Assembly: GCF_014649695.1 (NCBI RefSeq)
Contig: NZ_BMTN01000017.1
Span: 62,001-126,000, forward strand
Direction of reading: 5' to 3'
DNA from: Streptomyces kurssanovii
Lineage (GTDB): Bacteria; Actinomycetota; Actinomycetes; Streptomycetales; Streptomycetaceae
DNA length: 64,000 bases
A program made the translations under genes and the position numbers. The notes beneath the pieces were generated by a model that saw only the letters and a list, made by a program, of their open reading frames with translations, was not told where the DNA came from and searched no databases. Every line of letters starts with the position of its first letter. Positions within the stretch are counted from its first letter, which is position 1. This document shows positions 9,692-18,937 of the stretch, in pieces.

Positions 9692-10807
9692 TCAGGCTGA
9701 ATTGCTGCGTCTGTGGCTGCTATGCAGGAACGGACTGCAGGTTTTCAGAGTCCTCTGGACAGGACTTGTTTCGAGCATGCGGATGGAGTCCAGCGCGCTG
9801 AGCCTATCGGCCAGGTAGTCGTGCAGTTCCCTGGGACTCTTGCACAAGACGAGGGCCACCAGGTTGGTCGGGCCGGTGGTAGAGGCCAGGAAAGCCAGTT
9901 CCTTGTGTTGGATCAGGGTGCTCGCTACCTGGTTCAGGTGCGCGGGGGCGACAGACATCCACAGCAGGGCTTGCGTGGTGATGCCGTATACCTCCGCACT
10001 GATCTCGACGTCGAAGGTGAGCATGCCGCTGGCCTGCAAAGCAGCGAGCCGGCGCGTAATGGTCGAGGAAGACTGGCCGGTCTCGGCGGCGAGGTCTGTG
10101 TAGCTGATGCGGCCGTTATTCTGCAACGCGGCCAGCAGGTGCCAGTCGGCCTGGGTCAGGGATGAGCGGAGCTTGGGCTCGTCAGCGTCATCTGACGAGT
10201 CGAGTGGTCGGCGTAGTTGTTCCTGCTGCTCGTTGGTGAGAGCGGTAGTGTGCCCCTGCCATGCGGTGGGACCGCCTAAATAGGTATGCAGAAGGCGGTG
10301 CGCCGACACCTCGGCGATGTTGGCCACACGAGGGATCTCGCGGAACAACAGCGTATGGTGCGCCGCGGAGTTCATGACGAAGCATATTTCGGTTCCCCCG
10401 GACACGAGCCGCACCCAGGTGGTGTCGTCCCGCCGAGCCAGGCTGTACGCCACACTCTGAGCGGTGTTCGGGCTGGCCGTGAGCCTCAGAATCCACTTCC
10501 CGTCTGACGGTTGCCGCGGGTTCACCACCCCGACAACGCGAAGCGACAGCTCGCTGCTCAGCCGCCCGTAGCGACGGGCGACTGTTTGTGTGGAGACGCC
10601 CAGAACCTCGGCGATCCGGCTGAACGGCGCCCGACCGTCGATACGCAGGGCATGAATGATAGAGTGGTCTAATCCATCGACTGCGGGGGCCGTTGGATCA
10701 GAAAAATCGCCCGCTGGCCGTCTAGGGCCATGGACGCTCAGCAAGGCTCGCTCAGCAAGGTTTGCGGCACTACTTCCCCCGGATAGCCTAAGACAGGACC
10801 TCGTCAA
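9692..10807 (-). CDS. Lrp/AsnC-family transcription regulator, duplicated (two HTH units)
   Basis: A 371-residue regulator with two AsnC-type units in tandem. The first winged helix-turn-helix is near residues 50-100 (IIHALRIDGRAPFSRIAEVL), the second near 220-270 (LLAALQNNGRISYTDLAAE, then TGQSSSTITRRLAAL). Each is followed by a ligand-binding-like segment. This double arrangement is common in Streptomyces. It faces the phenazine operon and is a plausible pathway-linked regulator, though nothing in the sequence proves that. The first 40 residues are not domain-like and the true start may be a later codon. Confidence 0.82.
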   Translation of the reverse strand: MTRSCLRLSGGSSAANLAERALLSVHGPRRPAGDFSDPTAPAVDGLDHSIIHALRIDGRAPFSRIAEVLGVSTQTVARRYGRLSSELSLRVVGVVNPRQPSDGKWILRLTASPNTAQSVAYSLARRDDTTWVRLVSGGTEICFVMNSAAHHTLLFREIPRVANIAEVSAHRLLHTYLGGPTAWQGHTTALTNEQQEQLRRPLDSSDDADEPKLRSSLTQADWHLLAALQNNGRISYTDLAAETGQSSSTITRRLAALQASGMLTFDVEISAEVYGITTQALLWMSVAPAHLNQVASTLIQHKELAFLASTTGPTNLVALVLCKSPRELHDYLADRLSALDSIRMLETSPVQRTLKTCSPFLHSSHRRSNSA

Positions 10808-11004
10808 TGGACTTGGCTGTCGGCGACGGCGTTTTTCATCACCAGGGCCCCGGCGAGTTCCGTTCCATGGCGATGGTTCAGCCCATTCTCGTGACCAGTC
10901 ATGCTTTGCCGGGCTTGGCGCGCGGGCATGGGGTCACAATCGTGGTTTAAGGAATACGTGTTCGGTATCGCCGGCCTCGGACGCGAGACCCAGCGGCCTG
11001 ACGG

Positions 11005-11174
11005 TCCGTCAACAGCTGCACTGGTCCGCCGGATACCGGCATCACGTCCTGGAGGACACCTTCGAGGAGGAGCGCCGCCAGGCCCGCACTGTACGCCCGC
11101 CCGGGAACCTCTCCACCCTGCACGACCTGGCATTCCAGGCCGTCAAGGCCGACCGATTCGGCAATATCGCATGA
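11005..11174 (+). pseudogene. Transposase C-terminal fragment (ISAs1-like)
   Basis: The frame reads YRHHVLEDTFEEERRQARTV, then NLSTLHDLAFQAVKADRFGN, and stops. This resembles the end of ISAs1-type DDE transposases, where a conserved acidic segment and RTG are followed by a conserved ATLRNLA-type helix. Only the last 55 or so residues remain and upstream sequence is not transposase-like in any frame. It is a dead remnant and marks past IS activity at the edge of the phenazine cluster. Confidence 0.45.
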
Positions 11175-11570
11175 AGCCGCTGCCACTACACCAGCCCCCC
11201 GACCAGCTCCTGAACCACTACGGACCACGACCATCACCACGAAGTGGTGATCAATAGGTCAAGTGGAACCACTAGGCTCAATCTTGGGACAAGTATACAT
11301 GTTCTCACTCTTCGTGGGTACGGCGGTCCGCCACAGAGCCCCCTTGCAGGGCCCCAGGGAGTGAGCCAAAGATCCATGTCAACATCTCGCCGCGGTCCTC
11401 GCCTGATCAAGCACGAGCGACAAGAGTGCGGGGCTGGACACCACGTCACCTGCATGAACAACCACCCCTGGATACATCCGGGCCCCGGACTGTGGAACTC
11501 CACGTAATTCCCCAACCGCAGCACCAACTTCCCCGGAGCCCAGGCTGTGGCGATCGTCACCCGCGGCAAC

Positions 11571-11672
11571 GGCTGCCTCGACCCTGGCGAAAGAGCCGTG
11601 CGAGGGGTAGGCGGATTCCGGCGGCCGTCGCCGCCCAAGGGCGGGGCAGCGTGACGCAACCGGCACGTCCAG
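11571..11672. repeat. Imperfect repeat, copy B (right half)
   Basis: This segment closely matches 37667-37786, apart from an internal 18-base length difference. Both contain CCTCGACCCTGGCGAAAGAG and later CCGCCCAAGGGCGGGGCAGC, the latter with a small CCGCCC/GGGCGG hairpin. Its origin is unknown; a degraded mobile element end is one possibility. Confidence 0.6.
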
Positions 11673-12005
11673 CCGTCGGCCGACTTGGCCAATGCCGCCT
11701 CGGCGCTGGGGTGCCGGCGAGTTGAGGACCGTCAGGCGGCAGCGCAGGCAGCCGCGCTGCCGTCGCCTGTCAGCTTCATCGACTCGTCCTCCACACGCTG
11801 TGAGCAGATCGCCTCGGCGCTGGAGCGCATCACCGACCAGTACGTCCGCGGCCACGGGCGGCTGCCCGACGAACGCGCCCGCCACGCACTTGGCCGACGG
11901 GCGGCACAGGGCACCCGACTACCGTCTCCTGACTCTCAGTGCTCCGAACCCGTGAAATCGGAGCAATCCCCTTGCCAACAAAAGCCTTTCCAGGAGATCG
12001 AGAAG

Positions 12006-12043
12006 GGAGGGGTGGGCCAAATGAAGCTGGCCACCCCTCCTTT
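12006..12043. terminator. Strong hairpin with T-run
   Basis: GGAGGGGTGGGCCA pairs with TGGCCACCCCTCC (one bulged G) across about eight bases and is followed by TTT. It lies just before the end of the minus-strand regulator fragment and could terminate it or act in both directions. Confidence 0.6.
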
Positions 12044-12046
12044 GGT

Positions 12047-12448
12047 TCAGGAATCGGCCGATAAGGTTTTGAGTTCGAGCTGGTAGGGATCCAGAGAAAA
12101 TTTGAAGATCTTCTTGGTGCGGCGGTTCCGCATTGCCGTGATCTTGTCCCATGCCTCTAGCCAGCGGGTCTCGTGCGTACGCGGCACGGAACAGCCTCTG
12201 AGGAAAGCCTCAAGCTGTTGCCGGTCAACCGGGTCTCTCCCTTCCCTCACGCCCCGGGCCGGGGCCGGTCGTAAAGGCTGGGCGAGCTCGGCAGCTGGGG
12301 AGCATCGTCGGAGGGCGGCACGCGGCAGAGCGGTTCTGCCGGCCGACTTCAGTGACCAACATGGCCTGTTCGTCGGGGAAGCGGCCGGGTGCCTCGATCG
12401 CCGGACCGGGTCCGTGCGTTCACGGACTCGATGGCGTTGGTCGTACAC
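12047..12448 (-). pseudogene. XRE-type regulator C-terminal fragment
   Basis: The last 80 or so residues of this 133-residue frame, from REGRDPVDRQQLEAFLRGCS to TRWLEAWDKI, match the pattern after the helix-turn-helix in many Streptomyces XRE regulators (a position-in-sequence recognition segment followed by a WxxAW motif). The DNA-binding helices themselves are absent and the upstream part is low-complexity Arg/Ala text, so the gene is a 5'-truncated remnant. A hairpin directly after the stop supports the 3' end being genuine. Confidence 0.4.
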
Positions 12449-12475
12449 CGGCCCCCCTACAACTGAGTACAGGCA

Positions 12476-13522
12476 TCACATGGCAGCGGCGTGGAGGGTC
12501 GCCTCCCCCGTCACCTCGATGCCCATGCGCTCGCCGGGGCGTGCTGCAGCCTGGCCGGGGACGCGGACTGCGATGGCCTCGTCGATGCCGTCCACGGCGA
12601 CGGTGACCATGGCGTCGTGGCCGTAGAAGCGGACGTCGGTCACCGTGCCACCGGCTTCGGCCGCGTCCGGGTCGACCAGATGAAGCTGCTCGGGGCGGAG
12701 CACCACCACGCCTTGGCGGAGCTCGCCGGTGGGTGCCGTGAGCGGGATACGGCCCAGGGCGGTTTCCACGTTGTTGTGGTCCGCGGTGCCGGCCACGAGT
12801 ACCGCGTCGCCCACGAAGGCGGCGACCCAGGGGTCGGCGGGCCGGCGGTAGACCTCGTGCGGTGTGTCGCACTGGACCACCCTGCCGCCGCGTACGACGG
12901 CGACGAGGTCGGCGGTGGAGAGTGCCTCCTGCTGGTCGTGGGTGACCAGCAGCGCCGTGGCGCCGGTGGCCTGCAGGGCTGCCCGCACGTCGGCCCGTAC
13001 GCCGGTGCGCAGGGCGCTGTCGAGGGCGTTGAACGGCTCGTCGAGGAGGACGAGGGCCGGCTCGGGAGCCAGCGCCCGGGCGAGGGCGACGCGCTGCTGT
13101 TGGCCGCCGGAGAGCTCGTGCGGCATGCGGTCGCCGTAGCCGGACAGGCCGACGAGTTCGAGCATTTCCTCGGTGCGGCGCTGCCGGGTGGAGCGGTCGG
13201 CGCCGGGGAGGCCGAAGGCGACGTTGCGGGCCACGCTGAGGTGCGGGAAGAGCGCGCCCTCCTGGGGGACGATGCCGATACGGCGCTGCTCGGGGGGAAG
13301 ATGCACGCCGGGACCGCTGATCGTGCGTCCGCCGATGGTGAGGGTTCCGGCGTCGGAGCGCAGGAAGCCGGCGATGATGCGCAGCAGGGTGGTCTTGCCG
13401 CATCCGGAGGGGCCCAGCACGGCTGCCAGGGCGCCTTGGGGCACGGTGAGGTCGAGGCCGTCGAGGACCGGCGCACCGGGACCGTATGCCTTGCTCAGGC
13501 CGGTGACGTGCAGGTCGGTCAT
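12476..13522 (-). CDS. Ferric-iron ABC transporter ATP-binding protein (FbpC-like)
   Basis: A 348-residue ABC ATPase. Walker A is GPSGCGKTT at about residues 37-45, the signature is ELSGGQQQRVALARAL, and Walker B runs into LVLLDEPFNALD. The H-loop is VTHDQQEAL. A C-terminal regulatory region of about 110 residues is typical of FbpC/PotA-type importers. The start codon overlaps the permease stop, so it is translated with it. The family exports energy to an importer for Fe3+; specificity is taken from the neighbouring binding protein and the iron box upstream. Confidence 0.9.
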   Translation of the reverse strand: MTDLHVTGLSKAYGPGAPVLDGLDLTVPQGALAAVLGPSGCGKTTLLRIIAGFLRSDAGTLTIGGRTISGPGVHLPPEQRRIGIVPQEGALFPHLSVARNVAFGLPGADRSTRQRRTEEMLELVGLSGYGDRMPHELSGGQQQRVALARALAPEPALVLLDEPFNALDSALRTGVRADVRAALQATGATALLVTHDQQEALSTADLVAVVRGGRVVQCDTPHEVYRRPADPWVAAFVGDAVLVAGTADHNNVETALGRIPLTAPTGELRQGVVVLRPEQLHLVDPDAAEAGGTVTDVRFYGHDAMVTVAVDGIDEAIAVRVPGQAAARPGERMGIEVTGEATLHAAAM

Positions 13523-15105
13523 GTGCGGTGCCTTCCGAGGAGGTAGGACGGGACGGCGGCCAGCAGGATCAAGGCGGCGGCGTAGGGGGCCGCGGCGGCG
13601 AACGATCCGGTGCCGGTCTCGGTCCAGAGGCGGGTGGCCAGGGTGTCCATGCCGGTGGGGCGCAGTAGGAGGGTCGCGGGAAGCTCCTTCATGCAGACCA
13701 CGAAGGTGAGGGCGGCTCCGGCGGCTACGCCCGGGGCGGCCAGCGGCACGGTCACCTCGCGCAGCACCTTGAGGGGACTGCGCCCGAGCGAGCGGGCGAC
13801 GTCCTCGAGCACCGGGGGCGACTGGAGCACGGCGGCGCGGGTGCCGGCCACGGCTACGGGCAGGAACAGCACCGCGTACGCGCAGACGAGGAGAGGCAGT
13901 TCCTGATAGATGGGCTCGGCGTAGCGGACGGCGAAGAAGACCAGGGACAGGGCGACGGTGATGCCGGGCAGCGCGTGGCCTGCGTAGGCGGAATGCTCCA
14001 GCAGGGTGGCGGTGCGACCGCGGTGGCGGGCGGCGATCACTGCGACCGGCAGTGCGAGGAGTGTGGTGAGCGCGGCGCCTGCGGCGGCGACGCCGAGTGT
14101 GGTGGCGGCGGTGTCGGCGAGCGTATCGGGTTCCCAGGTCGCGGAGTTGCCGACAGCGAGCCAGTAGCCGCAGGTGGCCAGCGGTGTGAGGACGGCGGTG
14201 CCGGTGACCACCGCGCACCAGGCGAGAGCGGGGAGTCGCCACCGGCCGAGGGCCAGGGGTATGGCCGGGCGTGCGGTGCCGGTGCCGGTGCGGGCGTGAC
14301 CCGCACGGCCGCGGCTACGCGCCTCCGCGGCGACGAGCGCGATCGTCATCACGACGAGGACGACGCTGAGAGCGGCGGCCGGGGTGCGGTCGAAACTGGC
14401 CCGGTAGGAGGTGTAGATACCGCGGGTGAAGGTGTCGTAGCGCATCAGGGACACGGCGCCGAAGTCGGAGAACACGTACAGCGCGACGAGTACGGCTCCG
14501 CCGGCGGCCGCGGGGCGCAGCTGCGGCAGGGTGACGCGCAGGAAGGTCTTGAGGGGGCCGTGGCCGAGCGATCGGGAGACCTCCTCCTGTGCCGGATCGG
14601 TGCCGCGCAGGGCGGCGGTGACGGGGAGGTAGACGTACGGGAAGCTCACCAGTGTCAGGGCAACGGCTGCTCCCGCGAAGCCCGCGAGGGCGGGGAAGGC
14701 GGACAGCCAGGCGAACCCGGCGACGTAACTGGGCACGGCCAGCGGCAGGGTCACCAGCACCGACCAGGCTCGGGCGCCGGGCAGGGCGGTGCGGACGGTG
14801 AGCCAGGCGAGCGAGACGCCCAGAACCAGGCAGGCGGCGACGACCACAGCGGCAAGACCTAGGCTGCGGCCGAGGAGTTGGGCGGTGCGTTCGTCGGCGA
14901 TGACGCCCCAGGCGAAGGCCGGGCCGTGTTCCAGGGAGCGGATCGCGAGGTAGCCGAGGGGCAGGAGCGCGAAGACGGCGGCGACGGCCGCCGGGACGAG
15001 CAGAGCGGCCGGTGGACGTCCGGCACGCGACCGCCCGGCCGGCGGGGTGGCGCCGGTCGGGCGGGCGGCCGGATCCGTCTGCGCGACGGGATCCGCGGGA
15101 TGCAT
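13519..15105 (-). CDS. Ferric-iron ABC transporter permease (FbpB-like, fused two-unit)
   Basis: A 528-residue membrane protein with about twelve hydrophobic segments and two copies of the permease EAA loop, seen as EEVSRSLGHGPLKTFLRVTL and EDVARSLGRSPLKVLREVTV. Two permease units in one chain is the usual FbpB/ThiP form. A cytoplasmic N-terminal tail of about 35 Pro/Ala/Arg-rich residues precedes the first segment. ATG at 15105 is used; a GTG three codons earlier overlaps the stop of the binding-protein gene and is also possible. Confidence 0.9.
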   Translation of the reverse strand: MHPADPVAQTDPAARPTGATPPAGRSRAGRPPAALLVPAAVAAVFALLPLGYLAIRSLEHGPAFAWGVIADERTAQLLGRSLGLAAVVVAACLVLGVSLAWLTVRTALPGARAWSVLVTLPLAVPSYVAGFAWLSAFPALAGFAGAAVALTLVSFPYVYLPVTAALRGTDPAQEEVSRSLGHGPLKTFLRVTLPQLRPAAAGGAVLVALYVFSDFGAVSLMRYDTFTRGIYTSYRASFDRTPAAALSVVLVVMTIALVAAEARSRGRAGHARTGTGTARPAIPLALGRWRLPALAWCAVVTGTAVLTPLATCGYWLAVGNSATWEPDTLADTAATTLGVAAAGAALTTLLALPVAVIAARHRGRTATLLEHSAYAGHALPGITVALSLVFFAVRYAEPIYQELPLLVCAYAVLFLPVAVAGTRAAVLQSPPVLEDVARSLGRSPLKVLREVTVPLAAPGVAAGAALTFVVCMKELPATLLLRPTGMDTLATRLWTETGTGSFAAAAPYAAALILLAAVPSYLLGRHRT

Positions 15106-15110
15106 ACGGG

Positions 15111-16130
15111 TCACACCATCCCGGCGTCCTGAAGCATCTTCAGGGTCTCCTGAAGCGATTGAAGCTTGCCGAGGTCGATCGTGGGCGCGTCGAGGGAGGC
15201 CAGCGGCGGCAGGTCCTTGACCGTGCTGGTCACGCCCGCGGCCAGCGGGTACTCCTTGGTGTCCTCTGCGAAGTACTTCTGCGCCTTCTCCGACAGCAGG
15301 AAGTCGACGGCCTTCTGTGCGGCCGGGGCTTGGTCGCTTCCCTTGACGATGCCGACGCCGGCGGCGTTGACGAGGGCACCGGGGTCTCCGCCGGGCAGGA
15401 AGTGGATCTTCGCCTTGACCTTGTCCTCGCCCTCCTCGGCGACCCGCTCGTACCAGTAGTAGTGGTTGATCAGACCGAGCGAGACCTCGCCCTCGTCGAC
15501 CGCGTCGAGGACCTTGAGGTTGTTGTCGTAGACCTTGGGCTCGTTGGCCTTCAGGCCCTTGAGCCAGGCGCGGGTGGCGTCGTCGCCCTCCAGGACTCGC
15601 ATGCCGGTGACGAATGCCTGGAAGGAGGCGTTGGTCGGGACGTAGCCGATCTTGCCCTTCCACTCCGGCTCGACCAGGTCGTGGACGGTGTCCGGGGCCT
15701 TGGCGACCTGGCCGGGGTGGTAGGCGAGGACGCGGACCCGTCCGGAAGTGCCCACCCAGTCGCCCGCGCTGCCGCGGAAGGCCGGGTCGACCTTGTCGAG
15801 CGACTGCTGGGGCAGCTTCTGGAGCAGGCCCTTGGTGGACAGGGCACCGAGTGCGCCCGCGTCCTGGGAGAAGAAGAGGCCGGCGTTGGTCTTGGCGCCC
15901 TCTTCCTGGATCTGGGCCGCGAGTTCGGCGCTCTCGCCGTACCGGACGGCGACCGTGGTGCCGACGGCCTTCTCCAGCTCGTCGAGGAGCGGCTTGACCA
16001 GCTTCTCGTTGCGGCCCGAGTAGATCACGAGCCCTGCGTCGTCCTCGTCGACGCCGCAGCCGGCGATGGCGGGGAGAAGGAGTGCCGCCGCGAGGAGCGC
16101 GGTCGAACGTCGGGCCAAGGGGCGTGGCAT
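15111..16130 (-). CDS. Ferric-iron ABC transporter substrate-binding lipoprotein (FbpA/FutA-like)
   Basis: A 339-residue extracellular lipoprotein. The signal peptide ends at a lipobox, LLPAIAGC. The mature protein starts LVIYSGRNEKLVKPLLDEL, the typical opening of iron-binding class 1 periplasmic proteins, and later has a paired Tyr motif, LINHYYWYER, which in FbpA/FutA proteins supplies iron ligands. It is the first gene of the transporter operon and an iron-box-like palindrome lies about 50 bases upstream. Iron as substrate is therefore well supported. Confidence 0.93.
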   Translation of the reverse strand: MPRPLARRSTALLAAALLLPAIAGCGVDEDDAGLVIYSGRNEKLVKPLLDELEKAVGTTVAVRYGESAELAAQIQEEGAKTNAGLFFSQDAGALGALSTKGLLQKLPQQSLDKVDPAFRGSAGDWVGTSGRVRVLAYHPGQVAKAPDTVHDLVEPEWKGKIGYVPTNASFQAFVTGMRVLEGDDATRAWLKGLKANEPKVYDNNLKVLDAVDEGEVSLGLINHYYWYERVAEEGEDKVKAKIHFLPGGDPGALVNAAGVGIVKGSDQAPAAQKAVDFLLSEKAQKYFAEDTKEYPLAAGVTSTVKDLPPLASLDAPTIDLGKLQSLQETLKMLQDAGMV

Positions 16131-16178
16131 GGGGAGCCTTCCTGCAACAGCAGCAGAGAACGAGAACGCCCCAATAAG

Positions 16179-16197
16179 TAAGGTAAGGCTAACTTAA
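16179..16197 (-). promoter_or_regulatory. Iron-box-like operator upstream of the transporter operon
   Basis: The plus strand reads TAAGGTAAGGCTAACTTAA. By my alignment this matches about 15 of 19 positions of the DmdR/DtxR iron-box consensus TTAGGTTAGGCTCACCTAA. It sits 49 bases before the binding-protein start, so iron-bound DmdR would repress the transporter. The consensus is established knowledge; binding here is inferred. Confidence 0.75.
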
Positions 16198-16317
16198 AGG
16201 TCAAGGGTGATACACACAACAATTCGGCTCCGCCGGCGCATCGGCGGAGCCGACCCTACCGCTTGTTTTCCTATGGATCTTCCTTGAGTCACCTGTGACT
16301 TCTCTGTGACTATCCGG

Positions 16318-16336
16318 CCAGGTAAGGCTTCCCTAA
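16318..16336 (+). promoter_or_regulatory. Second iron-box-like operator, upstream of the adenylation fusion gene
   Basis: CCAGGTAAGGCTTCCCTAA matches about 14 of 19 positions of the iron-box consensus and lies only 9 bases before the GTG start of the next gene, where a bound repressor would block transcription. With the box at 16179 it places both divergent units under iron control. Confidence 0.65.
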
Positions 16337-16345
16337 GATGCGCCC

Positions 16346-18910
16346 GTGAGAGTCCTTCCCGACCTGCGTTCAGGCAACAAGTCCGTCCCGTTCGCCGCCG
16401 GCCTCGCCGCCCACGGCGACCGGACAGCGGTCATCACGGCCGACGGCCGGGTCAGCTACGCCCAACTTGCCGACCGGGTAGGCGTGATGGCCCGACGCCT
16501 CGGCAGCGAACGCCGTCTGGTCATGCTGGTCGGCGCGAACACCCTCGACGCCCTCGTCATCCACCTCGCCGCCCTCGCGGCCGGGCACCCCCTCCTCCTG
16601 GCGCCGGGCGGCCATGACGAAGCCGTCAAGTCCCTGATCGACGCGTACGACCCGGACGTCGTGGCCCACCCTGAGGGCAGCGCATGGGTGCTCGACGAGC
16701 GTCGCCCGGCTTCGGTCCACGACCTGCACACCGACCTCGCACTACTCCTGAGCACCTCGGGTTCGACCGGATCCCCGAAGCTCGTGCGACTGTCCCACGA
16801 GAACCTCCAGGCCAACGCCGAGTCCATCGCCGACTACCTCGAAATCCGCGACACCGACCGCGCGGCGACCACCCTGCCCCTGCACTACTGCTACGGCCTG
16901 TCCGTCGTGCACAGCCATCTCCTGCGCGGCGCCGGGCTGATCCTCACCGACCTGTCGGTCGCCGACGCCTGCTTCTGGGAGCTGTTCCGGACCCACCGCG
17001 GCACGACTCTCGCCGGGGTCCCGTACACCTTCGACCTCCTCGACCGGGTCGGCTTCGCCTCGATGGAACTCCCCCACCTGCGCTACATCACCCAGGCCGG
17101 CGGACGACTCACCCCCGACCGGGTCAAGCGCTACGCCGCGATGGGCCGCTCCGCCGGCTGGGAGCTGTTCGTCATGTACGGCCAGACCGAGGCGACCGCC
17201 CGCATGGCCTACCTTCCCCCGCACCTGGCCGAGACCCACCCCGCGGCGGCCGGCATCCCCGTCCCTGGCGGCTCCTTCCGGCTCCGGCCACTACCCGACC
17301 AACCCGATGAGAACACCGGCGAGCTGGTCTACACCGGCCCCAACGTCATGCTCGGCTACGCGCGCACACCGAAGGACCTCCGGCTGGGCCGGACCGTGCA
17401 CGAGCTCCACACCGGCGACATCGCGCGCCGCACCCCCGAAGGGCTCTACGAAATCACCGGCAGACTCGGCCGGTTCACCAAGATCCTCGGACTGCGCATC
17501 GACCCCCAGCGAATCGAGGCGATGCTCGCACGCGATGGCGTCACCGCGCTGTGCACAGGTGACGACGAAGCGCTGTCCGTGGCCACTGTGGGAACCGACA
17601 CCTCCACGGCCCGCCGGATACGCACGCTCATCGCCGACGAATGCGGCCTGCCGGCCCGTGCGGTCCATGTACACATCGTGGCGGACCTCCCCCGCCTGCC
17701 CACGGGCAAGCCCGACTACGAAGCCGTGCGTGCACTGAGCCACCCGGCCGCCGCAACCCGTACGGAACATACCCTTCCCTCGGGTGACCGCCCCGAGGAT
17801 CTGTGCCGGCTCTATGCCGAGGTGCTCGACCGGACGGATGTGACGGCAGACTGTTCCTTCGTCAGCCTGGGCGGGGACTCGCTCTCGTACGTCGAGATGT
17901 CCCTCCACCTCGAGGAGCGGCTCGGCCACCTGCCGGACCACTGGCACACGACGCGGATCAAGGACCTCCGGGCGTCCGCGCCGTCGGACCTCCCGTCTCG
18001 CACGCGAAGGCTGGAGACCAGCGTCGTCCTCCGCGCCCTGGCGATCTTCTGCATCGTCGGCTCGCACATCCACGTGTTCGGCATCAAGGGCGGAGCCCAC
18101 ATCCTGCTCGCGGTCGCCGGCTACAACTTCGCCCGCTTCCACCTCACCACCGCAGACCGGCGCGTTCGCGTACGGCGGATCCGGACCAGCATCACCCGCG
18201 TCGCGTTGCCGAGCATGACATGGATCGGCTTCGTCCTGCTCCTCAACGACGACTACACACTCGCCAATCTCTTCCTGCTCGACAGTGTCTTCGGGCCCGA
18301 AGACCTCAAGACCGGCATGCACTTCTGGTTCATCGAGGCCTTGGTCTACATCCTGATCGCGGTCGTCGCCCTGATCTGCCTCCCCGTCGCCGACCGGGTG
18401 GAGCGCCGCTTCCCCTATGCCCTGCCGATGAGCCTCGCGACCCTGGGGCTCCTCACTCGATACGACCTCCTCGGCCTGCCCCCTCGCACCGAGATGCCCG
18501 ACGCGGTCACCGTGTTCTGGCTGTTCGCACTCGGCTGGGCAGCGGCGAAGGCCGGCGACGCACGCCGCCGGCTGCTGGTCACCGCCGCCGCACTGGCCAC
18601 CGTGCCGGGCTTCTTCCCCGGCGACCCCGGCCGGGAAGCAATCATCATGGCCGGCTTCTTGCTTCTGGTGTGGGTGCCGACCCTGCCCGGCCGGGAGCGC
18701 CTCAACCAGTTGGCAGGGCTCCTGGCGACCAGCTCGCTGTACATCTACCTCACCCACTGGCAGGTCTTTCCGCTGATCGACGGTTTCTCGCGGCACCTGG
18801 CCTTCCTCGCCGCGCTCGTCTTCGGCATCGTCTACGCCGCCGGCGTGAGCCGACTGATGAAGGTGCTGCACGCCCTGCGTCACGGCGAGCCTGTCCGGCG
18901 TGTGCAGTGA
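16346..18910 (+). CDS. Adenylation - carrier protein - membrane acyltransferase (Acyl_transf_3) fusion
   Basis: An 854-residue three-part protein. Residues about 1-470 are an AMP-forming adenylation domain (LLLSTSGSTGSPKLVRLSHE; YGQTEATARM; GELVYTGPNVMLGY; the catalytic-Lys motif PTGKPDYEAV). Residues about 480-545 are a carrier domain with the phosphopantetheine Ser in FVSLGGDSLSYVEM. Residues about 555-840 are an integral membrane acyltransferase-3 domain with about ten hydrophobic segments, starting RALAIFCIVGSHIHVFG. The likely logic is that the substrate is activated, loaded onto the carrier and transferred by the membrane domain. Divergent placement from an iron importer and an iron box suggest a siderophore-related or surface-modification role under iron starvation. 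Confidence 0.85.
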   Translation: MRVLPDLRSGNKSVPFAAGLAAHGDRTAVITADGRVSYAQLADRVGVMARRLGSERRLVMLVGANTLDALVIHLAALAAGHPLLLAPGGHDEAVKSLIDAYDPDVVAHPEGSAWVLDERRPASVHDLHTDLALLLSTSGSTGSPKLVRLSHENLQANAESIADYLEIRDTDRAATTLPLHYCYGLSVVHSHLLRGAGLILTDLSVADACFWELFRTHRGTTLAGVPYTFDLLDRVGFASMELPHLRYITQAGGRLTPDRVKRYAAMGRSAGWELFVMYGQTEATARMAYLPPHLAETHPAAAGIPVPGGSFRLRPLPDQPDENTGELVYTGPNVMLGYARTPKDLRLGRTVHELHTGDIARRTPEGLYEITGRLGRFTKILGLRIDPQRIEAMLARDGVTALCTGDDEALSVATVGTDTSTARRIRTLIADECGLPARAVHVHIVADLPRLPTGKPDYEAVRALSHPAAATRTEHTLPSGDRPEDLCRLYAEVLDRTDVTADCSFVSLGGDSLSYVEMSLHLEERLGHLPDHWHTTRIKDLRASAPSDLPSRTRRLETSVVLRALAIFCIVGSHIHVFGIKGGAHILLAVAGYNFARFHLTTADRRVRVRRIRTSITRVALPSMTWIGFVLLLNDDYTLANLFLLDSVFGPEDLKTGMHFWFIEALVYILIAVVALICLPVADRVERRFPYALPMSLATLGLLTRYDLLGLPPRTEMPDAVTVFWLFALGWAAAKAGDARRRLLVTAAALATVPGFFPGDPGREAIIMAGFLLLVWVPTLPGRERLNQLAGLLATSSLYIYLTHWQVFPLIDGFSRHLAFLAALVFGIVYAAGVSRLMKVLHALRHGEPVRRVQ

Positions 18911-18937
18911 ATCGTCTGTAGGGATGGCGCGCGCTCG

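Larger units (their letters stand above)
10808..12005. other. Gene-poor stretch with remnants
   Basis: About 1.2 kb without an intact gene. It contains a transposase tail fragment (11005-11174) and one copy of an imperfect repeat also found near 37.7 and 47.4 kb. Short open frames on both strands resemble nothing I know and look like frame shadows. Confidence 0.5.

Noticed and set aside
16138-16345. Possible TonB-like or riboswitch leader between the transporter and adenylation genes
   Set aside because: The region is fully explained by two iron-box-like sites and divergent promoters.
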